From contig JAHDWK010000017.1 in assembly GCA_023382655.1 (NCBI GenBank), forward strand, positions 62,001-126,000: a stretch of 64,000 nt of DNA, read 5' to 3'. Every line of letters starts with the position of its first letter. Positions within the stretch are counted from its first letter, which is position 1. Source of the stretch: Anaerolineae bacterium. Its GTDB lineage: Bacteria > Chloroflexota > Anaerolineae > Promineifilales > Promineifilaceae. A program made the position numbers and the translations under genes. The notes beneath the pieces were generated by a model. That model had not been told where the DNA came from. It saw nothing but the letters and a program-made list of their open reading frames with translations, and ran no database searches. Of this stretch, positions 26,539 through 36,099 are shown piece by piece.

Positions 26539-27984
26539 TTATTCGTGTACGTCCAGCGGTACTTCGTTGCGCAGGCCGAGATGGAGGGCGTAGGCGTTTT
26601 TGACGGCCGCTACCAGCGCCGCCTCAATCCAGCGGCGGTGGCGGCGGTCACAAGCGTCATTGGCAAACCAGAGGCGGTGGACGGGGCGGACAATGTTGTC
26701 ATAGAAACGGCCGCTCATCTCGTGCGGGCGGAACAATGGCCCAATGCCACCCGCATACGGGTCAAGTGACCAGTCGTGGGAGATGCCAAATTCAAAGGTG
26801 CGGCGGGCTTCGGGGTGGATTTTGCACAGGTCTTGCAATGCCTGGGCGATGCGCTGTTTTTCGGTCAACATGCTGTAGGCCATGCTGTCTTGCTCCCAGG
26901 CGTAAGAGCCGATGATGACCCCCTTGCCCAACACGTCATCCTGCCCGGCGGGCGTATACACCACATTGCGGACCGCCAGATCGGTGACGGTGACGCCGTG
27001 GGTGATCTGGTATTTTGTCTGCCACCACCGCTCGCTGAACTGCATGAAAATTTTGTGGGCACGGCCGTAATACACGTTACGAATGGTATACCACTTATTC
27101 TGGTCCAGGCCGGTAATCTCCATATGGCGCAGCAGCACAAAAGGCACGGTGAGGATGCACTCGTCCGCGCGCACCGTTTGTGAGTAACCGGTGCTGTCGT
27201 GGAAATGGATGGTGACACCGCTCTCATCCTGCTCAATGGCGTGAACTTCCGCGCCCAGACGAATGGATGGCCCCAGGTGCGGGATAAAGGCATTGGGCAA
27301 CGTGGAAGCGCCGTCCACAATGTAGACCAGATCGCCAAACACGTTTTCGTGGTAATGGGAAAACCATTCCAGCAATGAAAAATGAAAGCGCCCTTCCAAA
27401 TTCAGCAGGGGGCCAATCATCTCCAGGGCAGCGTCGCTGAGGTTGCTCTGGCGCAGGTAATTGAGCAGCGAATAGGAATCGTACCGGTCGATCAACTGAT
27501 CCCAACCACCCTCCTGAATGATCAGGTCAATGAGCGGCTGCATGACGCCCTTCAGCAGTTCTTCCGGCAGTTTGTCTTGCTCATCAGGGGGCAGCTTGAA
27601 GTTGGCTTTGGCCGGGTGAAACTGGCTGCGGCGCAGTCCCACACCGTTGAGGTAAATGAAGGTGTCCTCGTCAAACATGGGAAACGGCCGTGTCTGCAAC
27701 TTAAATCGCTCGTGAATCAAATGCTGTCCCAGGGCATGCTGGCGCGGGAAACGCATTGCCCCGAACTCGCCATATAGCTGGCCGGGAAAGTCACGGTAGG
27801 TGTAAATACGTCCGCCCAACCGATTTTGTGCTTCCAAAATGGTGACGGTATGCCCGGCTTCTTGCAGCAGCAATGCGGCTGTCAGCCCGGCCATGCCCGC
27901 GCCAATGATGATGATGTCGCGCGGCGGCTGCCCGGTGGGCGGCAAGCCATTTTGCAGGATGTTTAGACAGTTGATTGGTTCCAT
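26539..27984 (-). CDS. Flavin-dependent amine oxidase
   Basis: 481 residues, no signal peptide. N-terminal FAD-binding Rossmann motif IIGAGMAG near residue 27, followed by EAQNRLGGR, which binds the ribityl chain. A C-terminal flavin contact region lies around WFANDACD. It is similar to monoamine or L-amino-acid oxidases, which oxidise amines to imines with hydrogen peroxide release. The substrate cannot be assigned. Monocistronic or first of a leftward pair with the beta-helix gene, but several hairpins separate them. Confidence 0.85.
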   Translation of the reverse strand: MEPINCLNILQNGLPPTGQPPRDIIIIGAGMAGLTAALLLQEAGHTVTILEAQNRLGGRIYTYRDFPGQLYGEFGAMRFPRQHALGQHLIHERFKLQTRPFPMFDEDTFIYLNGVGLRRSQFHPAKANFKLPPDEQDKLPEELLKGVMQPLIDLIIQEGGWDQLIDRYDSYSLLNYLRQSNLSDAALEMIGPLLNLEGRFHFSLLEWFSHYHENVFGDLVYIVDGASTLPNAFIPHLGPSIRLGAEVHAIEQDESGVTIHFHDSTGYSQTVRADECILTVPFVLLRHMEITGLDQNKWYTIRNVYYGRAHKIFMQFSERWWQTKYQITHGVTVTDLAVRNVVYTPAGQDDVLGKGVIIGSYAWEQDSMAYSMLTEKQRIAQALQDLCKIHPEARRTFEFGISHDWSLDPYAGGIGPLFRPHEMSGRFYDNIVRPVHRLWFANDACDRRHRRWIEAALVAAVKNAYALHLGLRNEVPLDVHE

Positions 27985-28044
27985 TGGTGTGTCTCCTTAT
28001 TGTTTGTCACGGCCGTAGCATTGTACAACAGTTGCTCTCTGGCA

Positions 28045-28082
28045 TAAAAAACAGCGCCGCGTTTTGAGACGCAGCGCTGTTC
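28045..28082 (-). terminator. Intrinsic terminator after TauE-like gene
   Basis: AACAGCGC and GCGCTGTT arms with inner GCGT/ACGC pairing around TTTGAG; read leftward the stem is followed by TTTTTT. It ends transcription of the leftward permease gene at 28132. Confidence 0.85.
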
Positions 28083-28131
28083 ACATACTGTTTAAATGGC
28101 CTTTAAACGAGTGGCTTTGCTCGAACAATGT

Positions 28132-29169
28132 TCAATCCGCAGACGCCGCTGCCGGAACAGCAATCCGCTGCTGGCGATAGCGCAGCATCGCCGCAAAAAA
28201 CATAGCGGTCACCCCGGCTACTACTCCCACCACCGCCAACATCTGCCCGGTAAACGGAACCAACAAAATAGTGGTTATCATCTCCGCCGCGATCAGCAGC
28301 ATAATGAAACCCAACAACACATCCCGGTTAATCCGATAAGCAAAATAGGCCCCCATTGGCGCACCCACAGCCACGACCGGCGCGGCTACCAACCAGTAGT
28401 TCCAGACAATGCCAATGTCAGCCAACACCACCCCATGTAGGAAAAAGCCAAACAACGAAGTCAGCGCCATAATGATCACTGTGGTAGGGATGGATATTTT
28501 TTCGTAAATGCCAAACGCCAACACCAACACAATAAATGTCACCACATCCACGCCAGAACCGGTCTGGGCAGACACAACACCACCAATTAACCCGGCGATG
28601 CCAAACAATAAGATAATACGTCGGCCTTCAGAGGGAAGTTGGTAACGCGGGGGGCAGGGTATCACCCATCGTGAAATGAACAGGGCCACACCAAACATGG
28701 CGAGTACCAATGTGTACAACACACGGGAATACGCGCCAGGCAGTACCAGCCAGAATGTACCCAAAACCATGCCGAGTATACTACCTGTTGTCGCCCATAA
28801 AATCACTTTGGGCATAATGGACATGCGTCGGGAAATGATAAACCAGGAGGCCATAACCATACCTACCGATTGGATCATCAGGCCAAATGTACGCGCTTCG
28901 GCTGTGGGAATGTGCAGCACCTTCGTAAAAACGGGGAAGGCAATCGCTGCCCCACCCTGAGGGGTTGAGCCGGCCACAAAAGAGCCAAAAGCCATTGTTA
29001 GCGGCATCGGCCAATACAATTCATACAAAACCCAATTGTGAGAAAGTGTCATGTAAGCAGCCCAAACCGTCAAAAAAATCGCCAGAGCCAGGGGGTAGCC
29101 CCACTTGTGTAACGTATCTGGGTTGATATGGAACATTTGCGGGCGTACCATGTTTTGTTCGAGATTCAT
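28132..29169 (-). CDS. TauE/SafE-family membrane permease
   Basis: 345 residues, about eight membrane helices in two halves. The family exports sulfite, organosulfonates or related anions, but many members are uncharacterised. The ATG at 29169 was chosen because longer starts add a Cys-rich non-membrane tail. No ACGGCCGT copy is present in the gene. It stands alone with its own terminator. Confidence 0.75.
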   Translation of the reverse strand: MNLEQNMVRPQMFHINPDTLHKWGYPLALAIFLTVWAAYMTLSHNWVLYELYWPMPLTMAFGSFVAGSTPQGGAAIAFPVFTKVLHIPTAEARTFGLMIQSVGMVMASWFIISRRMSIMPKVILWATTGSILGMVLGTFWLVLPGAYSRVLYTLVLAMFGVALFISRWVIPCPPRYQLPSEGRRIILLFGIAGLIGGVVSAQTGSGVDVVTFIVLVLAFGIYEKISIPTTVIIMALTSLFGFFLHGVVLADIGIVWNYWLVAAPVVAVGAPMGAYFAYRINRDVLLGFIMLLIAAEMITTILLVPFTGQMLAVVGVVAGVTAMFFAAMLRYRQQRIAVPAAASAD

Positions 29170-29327
29170 ATTCAATGCCTTTAGTGGGGGTGAATAAAAT
29201 CGGATGTGTACGACTTCAGGAACACACAACCAGGGGCAGCATAGGCAGCGATGCTTACAGCAACACTTTCCGAATTTGGGGCAGAAAATGGGGGATGGCG
29301 GCAACTAATTGCCAGACCGTGATCCGT

Positions 29328-30281
29328 TTACAAAGTGAGGGCAGCAATGAGCAGGTTGAGGGCTGTGGTCATATCCTGGCGGCCTGTTTTAGCGCCCACG
29401 TCAATATCCAGCAGGTGACGGTAGATATGTTCCAATTGAGGCAGGCTAAAGCCCTGGCTTTGCTGGTACAGTTTGCCGACGACAAAACTGTGTAGTTTCA
29501 ATTCTTGCCCAATGGCCGGGGGGCGTTTGCCCGCATCGGCCAGTTCTTTCACTTGAATGAGCAGGCGAAACTGGCGCACAAACATGGGGAAGAGGGCAAA
29601 GGGGTCGGCGCCTTCGTTGAATTTTTGCTGCAAGAGCAGGGAGGCGCGTTTGCTATTGCGGCTGCCAATGGCGTCTACCAGGTCGAAGATGTTCGCTTCG
29701 GCCGCATAAGGGCTGAGCAGGGTCACGTCGGCGGCGGTGATTTCTTCGCCTTCGCCTTTGTAGAGGATGAGTTTTTCCAATTCGTTGCCCAGAGCGGCCA
29801 GGTTGCTGCCGACGTTGGCCGCCAACAGGTGAACGGCGTGGGATTGGATACGGCCGTGCCGCTCTGCCACCTGCTCCCGTATCCACTTTTCCAGCGCCGG
29901 ACCTTCGGGCAAGTCAAACCGTTTCACGAAACCGTTTTCGCTTTCTTCAGCTAATTTCACCAGCGCATGAGAGGCCGGCAGGACATCAGCTTCCAGGAAA
30001 AAGAGACGCGTGCTGTCCGGCATTTGCGGCAGGTAGGTGATTAATTGGTCTATGAATTTTTTGTCTGGTTTGGCCGCGAACAAGTCACGCACAATGACCA
30101 GCCGGTATTTGGATAAGAAGGGCATCACGGCCGTTGCCTGCTGCAACTGGTCAATACTCACATACCCCGCTAACCGGGTCGTATTCAAATCCAGCATCGC
30201 CGGATCGCCCATTTTGGCAATCTGTTTCGCCAGCGCTTCTTGTTGGGAGTGGCTGTCTTTGCCGTGGAAGAGGTAAAACAT
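29328..30281 (-). CDS. holA: DNA polymerase III subunit delta
   Basis: 317 residues. Clamp-loader delta subunit, which opens the beta sliding clamp. The N-terminal AAA-like fold starts MFYLFHGKDSH and lacks a true Walker A, as expected for delta; the C-terminal helical collar includes the RQFRLLIQ segment typical of HolA. The ATG at 30281 is preferred over the TTG at 30332, which lies inside a repeat. The next leftward-transcribed gene upstream is a DUF6391 protein, separated by a hairpin element. Confidence 0.85.
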   Translation of the reverse strand: MFYLFHGKDSHSQQEALAKQIAKMGDPAMLDLNTTRLAGYVSIDQLQQATAVMPFLSKYRLVIVRDLFAAKPDKKFIDQLITYLPQMPDSTRLFFLEADVLPASHALVKLAEESENGFVKRFDLPEGPALEKWIREQVAERHGRIQSHAVHLLAANVGSNLAALGNELEKLILYKGEGEEITAADVTLLSPYAAEANIFDLVDAIGSRNSKRASLLLQQKFNEGADPFALFPMFVRQFRLLIQVKELADAGKRPPAIGQELKLHSFVVGKLYQQSQGFSLPQLEHIYRHLLDIDVGAKTGRQDMTTALNLLIAALTL

Positions 30282-30288
30282 GTGGTTG

Positions 30289-30357
30289 GTAGGGGCGAGG
30301 CAGTTGGTGAGAACCTCGTTTAGCGAGACCAATTTCTCCCCAACTGCCTCGCCCCTC
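30289..30357. repeat. REP-like element with 17-bp perfect arms
   Basis: AGGGGCGAGGCAGTTGG (30291–30307) is complementary to 30340–30356; the left end reads GTAGGGGC as in 18937. It lies between holA and the DUF6391 gene, whose TAG stop (30358–30360) abuts it. Confidence 0.65.
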
Positions 30358-30924
30358 CTATCCCGTTGTCACAATTTTGTAGGAGGTGGCCTGCAACTGG
30401 CCGCCGGTGAGCATTAGTTGAAAGAGGCGAGTGACGGGCGAAGGGGTGACTTTGCGGATGCTGACGATCTGCATTCCCTGTAAATCACCTTCCACCGTGT
30501 AACGCGCCTGTAGCTGCACCCCCACCGGTTTGGAGACAATAAGGGCGGCGACGACGGCGAGCACGGCCGTGGGTAGCGCATTCACCAACACGGACAAATT
30601 AAGCCCGCCGCGCTGTTTTCGCTGCTCAGCGGCAAAAACGACTTGCGCGGCCAACGTAGCCATCACGGCCGTGGTCAGCAGCACTGTGCCGCAGTTCGGA
30701 TGCACCGCCAGCTGATGCTCCCCCTTTTTCATACGGGTGTACGCTTCTTCCACAGCGTCCATCACGGCCGTTTCCGGGATGTCGCCATAGATATTCAAAT
30801 GAAAACCGGCCAGCGTCGAATTACCCTGGGCGCTAAAATTTTTGTGCTTTTCGCTTAGCACATGAATCGTCGCATGTTCCAATCCATGATTCCGCCGCAA
30901 GCGGCTGATTGATTCGGTCAGCAT
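30358..30924 (-). CDS. DUF6391-like membrane protein
   Basis: 188 residues. The conserved N-terminal block has NHGLEHATIH and HPNCGT motifs, with one to two helices in the middle (about 85–105 and 120–140). This fits DUF6391, known in cyanobacteria and Chloroflexota without assigned function. The His/Cys motifs could bind metal, but that is speculation. The start at 30924 has AAGGA upstream. Ends against the REP element. Confidence 0.6.
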   Translation of the reverse strand: MLTESISRLRRNHGLEHATIHVLSEKHKNFSAQGNSTLAGFHLNIYGDIPETAVMDAVEEAYTRMKKGEHQLAVHPNCGTVLLTTAVMATLAAQVVFAAEQRKQRGGLNLSVLVNALPTAVLAVVAALIVSKPVGVQLQARYTVEGDLQGMQIVSIRKVTPSPVTRLFQLMLTGGQLQATSYKIVTTG

Positions 30925-31052
30925 GGTGTTCCTTTTTTGCCAGGCACAGTCCCCTCTTCGCTTTGATAAAGGCACTGCATCCCTGATAGTTTTGCCGCGC
31001 CTATCATACACCACCCCGCCCCGGTATTCCAATATGGATGAGTGAGTGAGTG

Positions 31053-31083
31053 GACATCCGATTTCTTGAAGAAATCGGATGTC
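31053..31083 (-). terminator. 14-bp stem hairpin after GH94 gene
   Basis: GACATCCGATTTCT and its complement around TGA, located 10 bases beyond the stop of the leftward GH94 gene. Likely end of the sugar operon transcript. No long T run. Confidence 0.65.
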
Positions 31084-31092
31084 TGGTAGCAT

Positions 31093-33507
31093 CTATGCTC
31101 CCAAAATCACCTGCACTTGATGGATTTGCCCATCTTCAAAAACAGGCGCCGTCTGCCCGGCCACTGGTTGACCGTCCACCGTCATGCTTTTTACCCCTTT
31201 ACAGATGTGGGTCGGGTTTTCCACGGTGATGTGGTAGATGGCGTGGCGGAAATGGCGCACGGCCGTGAACCCATCCCACGCCTTTGGTATACAAGGATCA
31301 ATTACCAGCCCGTCATAATCCGGGCGGATGCCCAAAATCCACTGCGTACCCGCCTGATACGTCCACGACGCCGTGCCCGTCAGCCAGCTATTGCGCCCCA
31401 GGCCATGCTGTGGATGTTCGTCGCCCAGAATGTTTTGCGGATAGGCGTAGGGTTCCACCTCAAACAGGTCAATGATCTCATTCTTCGCTGCCGGGTTGAT
31501 TTGCCGGTAATAGGCGTAGGCGCGGTCGCCGTCCCCCAACAGCGTCTTGGCAATCATCACCCAGGGGTTGGCGTGCAGGAAGATGCCGCCGTTCTCCTTC
31601 GCTCCCGGCGGGTAGGTGGTCACGCCCCCTTTGCTGGGGTCAAAACCGTTAAAGCCGGGGGTGCTGAGCTTGATGCCGTGCGCGGTGTTCAGATGCTCAT
31701 GCACCGCATCCAGCGCCAGCCGCGCCCGCTCCCCTTCGGCAAAACCAGACAGCACCGGCCACGATTGGCCGTTGGCGTAAATCTGCCCCTGCTCGTTGGT
31801 GTGGGAGCCAAGCGGCGACCCATCATAATCGAAGTAACGGACGTACCAACGGCCGTCCCACCCCACCCGGTTCACGATCTCCTTCATCTCATCGTACTGC
31901 GCCTGAAATTCGGCGGCGGCCTCGTCAAATTGCAGGTGGTGGGCCAGGGTGATCAGGTCGAGAAGGGCACGGCCGTACAAATTGGCCGTGAACAACGATT
32001 CTGCCCCCTTACGCAAATTGACCGTATCGTTCCAATCGGCAAAACCGGCCAACGGCAGGCTATGCTGCCCCCGGTCGCCATGCGTAAACTGCACCGCCCG
32101 CCGCAAATGTTCCCACACACTACCCGTTTCAATGGGCTGCCCCTTTTTATCCTTGTCGTAAAACGGGATTTCCTCGTGCAAAAAGGCCATATCGCCCGTC
32201 TCTTTCAGGTAGGCGGTGACGGCCAGGATAATCCACAAATGGTCATCGCTGTAATAAGTGGGCCGGTCATCGTCGGTGGCCTCGCCCGCTTCGGCGATCA
32301 TCGTCAGCGGGTTGAACTGGTGCATGGCCGAGCCGTTGCGCTTTTGGGTACTCAACAATTTGCGGATGAGGGCCACCCCTTCGTCCGGCACAGCGGCCAA
32401 CACGCCCAACACATCTTGCGAACTATCGCGGAAGCCAATGCCCCGCGACCCCAAGCCCAACTGGTACAGCGACAGATAACGCGACCAGTTCAGGGTGATG
32501 TAACACTGGCGCGGATTATGCACATTCAAAATCGCATTCATGCTGGCGTCCGGCGTATTCACCTGGAATTTGTTCAGGTAGTTGTCCCAGAATGCGGCCA
32601 TGGTTTGCAGCGCGGCCGTGACGTTTTGGGGATCACGGTATTTGGCGATGAGCGGTTGGGCAGCAGCCACGTTTTCTGCCTGGCCGAGCAGGGTAGTGAA
32701 TTGGGCGCTTGCGCCGGGCTGCAAAACGCCCAGATGGTGCAGCAGCGCACCCACAATATCGCCGCGCACCGCTTCGTAGTTGCTCAGTTCCGGCTGTTGC
32801 AGGCTGAGCGGATTGGCCCACGTGCCATATTCATTGTCGCCCAGGAATTTTTTGCGGTCGGTCTCAAAGCTGCTGACCGGGTGGCTGCTGGTGAAGTAGT
32901 TGATGCGCATGTCACGTAGCATGAAGGGGTATTCGATGAGGATTTTACGGCCGTCCGCCTCTGCCACCACCTGACTCGTCATCGTCTGCGGAATCCAGTC
33001 GGCATTGGTGAACTGTTTGAGCGCATCAAAGTGGGTGTATTCCACCACCGGAATGGCGTCAATCTCCCGCGCCGTCTGGCCGATGTTGGTAATGGTAATC
33101 GCCTGCACGACCACATCCTCCCCGGTGGGCACAAAAATGGTGGCCTCCATGCGAATCCCATAAAACTCCGACACAATGCGCGAATAACCCAACCCGACAT
33201 AACATTCATAGAGGTCGTAGTTGTCCAGGGTCGGCGTAAAGAACGGGGAAAAGGTCTTATAACCTGTTTCCTCTCTCAGGCGCAGATAGAGCGTTGCGCC
33301 TTTGAAATCGCTGGCGGGCATTTGCGGGATGTATTTGGTGATGCGGTTGAGGCTGGGGTCGCCTTTGCAGATGAGCAGGCCGCCGGTGTGGTCTACAAAA
33401 CCGCCAAAACTGAGGCCGCCAATGTAGTTGATCCACTTGACCGGAGTCTTGGGGTTGGTAATGACGTATTCGCGTCTATCGTCGTCAAAATAGCCATAGT
33501 TGGTCAT
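31093..33507 (-). CDS. GH94 beta-glycoside phosphorylase, paralogue A
   Basis: 804 residues, cytosolic. GH94 phosphorylases split beta-linked disaccharides (cellobiose, laminaribiose, cellobionate and similar) with phosphate to give a sugar 1-phosphate, saving ATP. Seen: N-terminal super-beta-sandwich, GFRDSSQD near residue 360, ADWND near 490 with the general-acid Asp at the position known from cellobiose phosphorylase, and a C-terminal RNSWLTGTASW phosphate-site region. It is the last gene of the sugar operon, 64 bp after paralogue B. The exact disaccharide is not decidable from sequence alone. Confidence 0.88.
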   Translation of the reverse strand: MTNYGYFDDDRREYVITNPKTPVKWINYIGGLSFGGFVDHTGGLLICKGDPSLNRITKYIPQMPASDFKGATLYLRLREETGYKTFSPFFTPTLDNYDLYECYVGLGYSRIVSEFYGIRMEATIFVPTGEDVVVQAITITNIGQTAREIDAIPVVEYTHFDALKQFTNADWIPQTMTSQVVAEADGRKILIEYPFMLRDMRINYFTSSHPVSSFETDRKKFLGDNEYGTWANPLSLQQPELSNYEAVRGDIVGALLHHLGVLQPGASAQFTTLLGQAENVAAAQPLIAKYRDPQNVTAALQTMAAFWDNYLNKFQVNTPDASMNAILNVHNPRQCYITLNWSRYLSLYQLGLGSRGIGFRDSSQDVLGVLAAVPDEGVALIRKLLSTQKRNGSAMHQFNPLTMIAEAGEATDDDRPTYYSDDHLWIILAVTAYLKETGDMAFLHEEIPFYDKDKKGQPIETGSVWEHLRRAVQFTHGDRGQHSLPLAGFADWNDTVNLRKGAESLFTANLYGRALLDLITLAHHLQFDEAAAEFQAQYDEMKEIVNRVGWDGRWYVRYFDYDGSPLGSHTNEQGQIYANGQSWPVLSGFAEGERARLALDAVHEHLNTAHGIKLSTPGFNGFDPSKGGVTTYPPGAKENGGIFLHANPWVMIAKTLLGDGDRAYAYYRQINPAAKNEIIDLFEVEPYAYPQNILGDEHPQHGLGRNSWLTGTASWTYQAGTQWILGIRPDYDGLVIDPCIPKAWDGFTAVRHFRHAIYHITVENPTHICKGVKSMTVDGQPVAGQTAPVFEDGQIHQVQVILGA

Positions 33508-33520
33508 TTTTCTCTCGTTT

Positions 33521-33567
33521 GTAGCAGGCGATTTATCGCCGTCAGAAGGCGATGAATCGCCTACTAC
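33521..33567. repeat. GTAG/CTAC-ended REP element, copy 3
   Basis: GTAGCAGGCGATTTATCGCC ... GGCGATGAATCGCCTACTAC; close relative of 21143–21187. It occupies the junction between the two GH94 genes. Confidence 0.7.
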
Positions 33568-33571
33568 GAAC

Positions 33572-36022
33572 CTATTCGCCTAACTTTACGTGGACAGCAA
33601 CGGCCGTGACGCCATACCCCGGCAACGGGACAACATTGCCGGCAACGGCACGGCCGTCCACCATCAGCGCCACTTCATGGCCGAGGCCAATCCGCTCCAC
33701 CGCGATGTGATACTCTACGCCCCGGAATTGGCGCACGGCCGTAAAACCAGCCCAATCTGCGGGAATGACCGGTGCAATTTCCAGACCATTGTAAGACGGC
33801 CGTATGCCCAAAATCCATTGGGTAATGGCGACGTAGTTCCAGGCGGCCGTGCCCGTCAGCCATGAATTTTTAGCCTCGCCGTGCGTGGCTGCATCCTTCC
33901 CGGCGATCATCTGGGCATAGACATATGGCTCACACTTGTGCTGATCGCTAATCGCCTCCCGCGCCGACGGGTTGATGCGCAGATAATAATCCAATGCCTG
34001 CTCACCGTGCCTCACCAGTGTCTCCGCAATCATAATCCAGGGGTTGGTGTGGCAGAAGATACCGGCGTTTTCCTTATAGCCCGGCGGGTAGGAAGAAATC
34101 TCTCCCAGATGCAGGTAATACTGCGAATAGGCGGGTTGCTGCAAGACGATGCCATGTGGTGTGGCTAAATGCTCCGCCACCGAAACCAACGCCTGCGCCG
34201 CTTTGCCATCTTCCAGCCCCATCCCGGCCATGATGCAGATACCCTGCGGTTCAATAAAAATTTTGCCTTCCTCACATTCCTGCGAACCTATAACATGGCT
34301 ATAAAAATCATAGGCGCGGCGGAACCAGGCCCCATCCCAGCCATGGGTCAGTGTGGTCTGGGTCATAATGCTGGCGTGCCAGCGATAGGTTTCGGCCTCT
34401 TTGTGTTTGCCCAAATGATCGGCCAGAGCCGCCATCTCTTTGGCCGCCAGCACAAACAGCCCGGCAATAAAGACGGATTCGGCCGTCTTGCCGTCTTTGT
34501 TGGTGGTTGTCTGGAATGATTCGCCGGGATGCTCGGAGAAGGTGTTCAGATTCAGGCAATCATTCCAGTCGGCGCGACCAATAAGCGGCAGGTTGTGTGG
34601 CCCCAGCCGATCCAGTGTGTAGCGAATGCAACGCTGTAAATGCTCGTAAAGCGGCTCTTCGGTGCCGGGAGTGTTGTCATAGGGTACAAGTTCGTCGAGG
34701 ATGCTGGTATCGGCCGTTTCCTTCACATACGCCGCCACCGCCAGCACCAGCCACAGCGGGTCGTCATTAAAATTACCGCCCACAGCGTCGTTACCCCGCT
34801 TGGTGAGCGGCTGGTATTGGTGATAGGCGCCGCCGGTGGGCAACTGGGTGGCGGTAATGTCCAGAATCCGCTCGCGGGCGCGTTCGGGGATCATATGCAC
34901 AAAACCGAGCAAATCCTGGTTGGAGTCACGGAAGCCCATACCCCGGCCAATGCCCGATTCGTAAAAGGAGGCGGAACGGGACATATTGAACGTGACCATG
35001 TTCTGGTAGGCATTCCAGATATTGACCATACGGTTGACGTGTTCGTCTGGTGACTCTACTTTGTAACCACCAAGCAAACGATCCCAATACGCGCGCAGTT
35101 GATCAAATGCGGTCTGCACCTGCGCCGGGTCAAGGAACTGCTGGAGAATGGGCTTGACCCGCCGTTTGTTGAGAGTTTGGGAGCCGGGCGGGTCAAATTT
35201 CTCATCTGGTAGGTTTTCCTGGTAGCCCAACACAAAGATGATCTGCTTTGACTCGCCCGGCATGAGGGAGGAGAGATGAATGCTATGGGAACCAACCGGC
35301 GCCCAACCGTAGGCGACAGAGTTGGTGGATTGGCCCGCTTGCACAACGACAGGATTGTCATAGCCGCGATAGGGGCCGAGAAATGCTTCGCGCTGCGTAT
35401 CGAAGCCGGCAATGGGGGCGGAACAGGCGAAGTAGGCAAAATGGTCGCGCCGTTCCCGGTATTCGGTTTTGTGGTAGATGACGCCATCTTCAATTTCCAC
35501 CTGACCGATGCTGAAGTTACGCTGGAAGTTGGTGGCGTCGTCGTTGGCGTCCCAGAGGCAAAATTCAATGTAAGAGAAGGCGGAGAGGTTCACGGCCGTG
35601 TCCCGCTCATTTGTCACCGTCATTTCCCACACTTCCAGCGTCTGGTCAAGGGGCACAAAGTAGCGCGTTTCGGCTCTGATACCCTTGTATTGGGAAGCGA
35701 TGGTGGTGTAACCCATACCATGACGACAGGTGTAACTGTCCAACTCCTGGCGCGTGGGCTGCCAGGTGGGCGACCAGAAGTCGCCGCTGTCATTGTCGCG
35801 CAAATAGAGGTAACGGCCGCCAAAATCGAAGGGGACGTTGTTGTAACGGTAGCGGGTTAATCGCCGCAGCCGGGCATCTTTGTAGAAGGAATAGCCGCCA
35901 GCGGTATTGCTAATCAAACCAAAATAATCCTGGCTGCCCAAATAGTTAATCCAGGGCAGCGGGGTATCGGGCCGGGTAATGACGTATTCCCGGTTAGCAT
36001 CGTCAAAATATCCGTAACGCAT
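33572..36022 (-). CDS. GH94 beta-glycoside phosphorylase, paralogue B
   Basis: 816 residues, cytosolic, same family and layout as paralogue A: GFRDSNQD near residue 365, RADWND near 484 with the general acid, and KNSWLTGTAAW near the C-terminus. The two share the fold but differ in the substrate-facing loops (a longer insert after ADWND here), so they probably take different disaccharides or one prefers longer chains. Co-transcribed leftward with GH3 upstream. Confidence 0.88.
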   Translation of the reverse strand: MRYGYFDDANREYVITRPDTPLPWINYLGSQDYFGLISNTAGGYSFYKDARLRRLTRYRYNNVPFDFGGRYLYLRDNDSGDFWSPTWQPTRQELDSYTCRHGMGYTTIASQYKGIRAETRYFVPLDQTLEVWEMTVTNERDTAVNLSAFSYIEFCLWDANDDATNFQRNFSIGQVEIEDGVIYHKTEYRERRDHFAYFACSAPIAGFDTQREAFLGPYRGYDNPVVVQAGQSTNSVAYGWAPVGSHSIHLSSLMPGESKQIIFVLGYQENLPDEKFDPPGSQTLNKRRVKPILQQFLDPAQVQTAFDQLRAYWDRLLGGYKVESPDEHVNRMVNIWNAYQNMVTFNMSRSASFYESGIGRGMGFRDSNQDLLGFVHMIPERARERILDITATQLPTGGAYHQYQPLTKRGNDAVGGNFNDDPLWLVLAVAAYVKETADTSILDELVPYDNTPGTEEPLYEHLQRCIRYTLDRLGPHNLPLIGRADWNDCLNLNTFSEHPGESFQTTTNKDGKTAESVFIAGLFVLAAKEMAALADHLGKHKEAETYRWHASIMTQTTLTHGWDGAWFRRAYDFYSHVIGSQECEEGKIFIEPQGICIMAGMGLEDGKAAQALVSVAEHLATPHGIVLQQPAYSQYYLHLGEISSYPPGYKENAGIFCHTNPWIMIAETLVRHGEQALDYYLRINPSAREAISDQHKCEPYVYAQMIAGKDAATHGEAKNSWLTGTAAWNYVAITQWILGIRPSYNGLEIAPVIPADWAGFTAVRQFRGVEYHIAVERIGLGHEVALMVDGRAVAGNVVPLPGYGVTAVAVHVKLGE

Positions 36023-36042
36023 TTTTCTTCTCCTGATTTTTC

Positions 36043-36099
36043 AACGCAGAGACGCGGAGGCGCGGAGAAAAATCCTCTGCGTCTCTGCACCTCTGCGTT
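36043..36099. repeat. Stuttered palindrome (ACGCAGAG words)
   Basis: Left arm of ACGCAGAG/ACGCGGAG words, right arm of CTCTGCG words, around AAAAAT. The GH3 stop TAA (36098–36100, leftward) overlaps its edge. Confidence 0.65.

Noticed and set aside
31117..32919. 600-codon ORF on the + strand opposite the GH94 gene
   Set aside because: It is a mirror frame of a clear GH94 gene; its protein has no domain-like pattern and no ribosome site.
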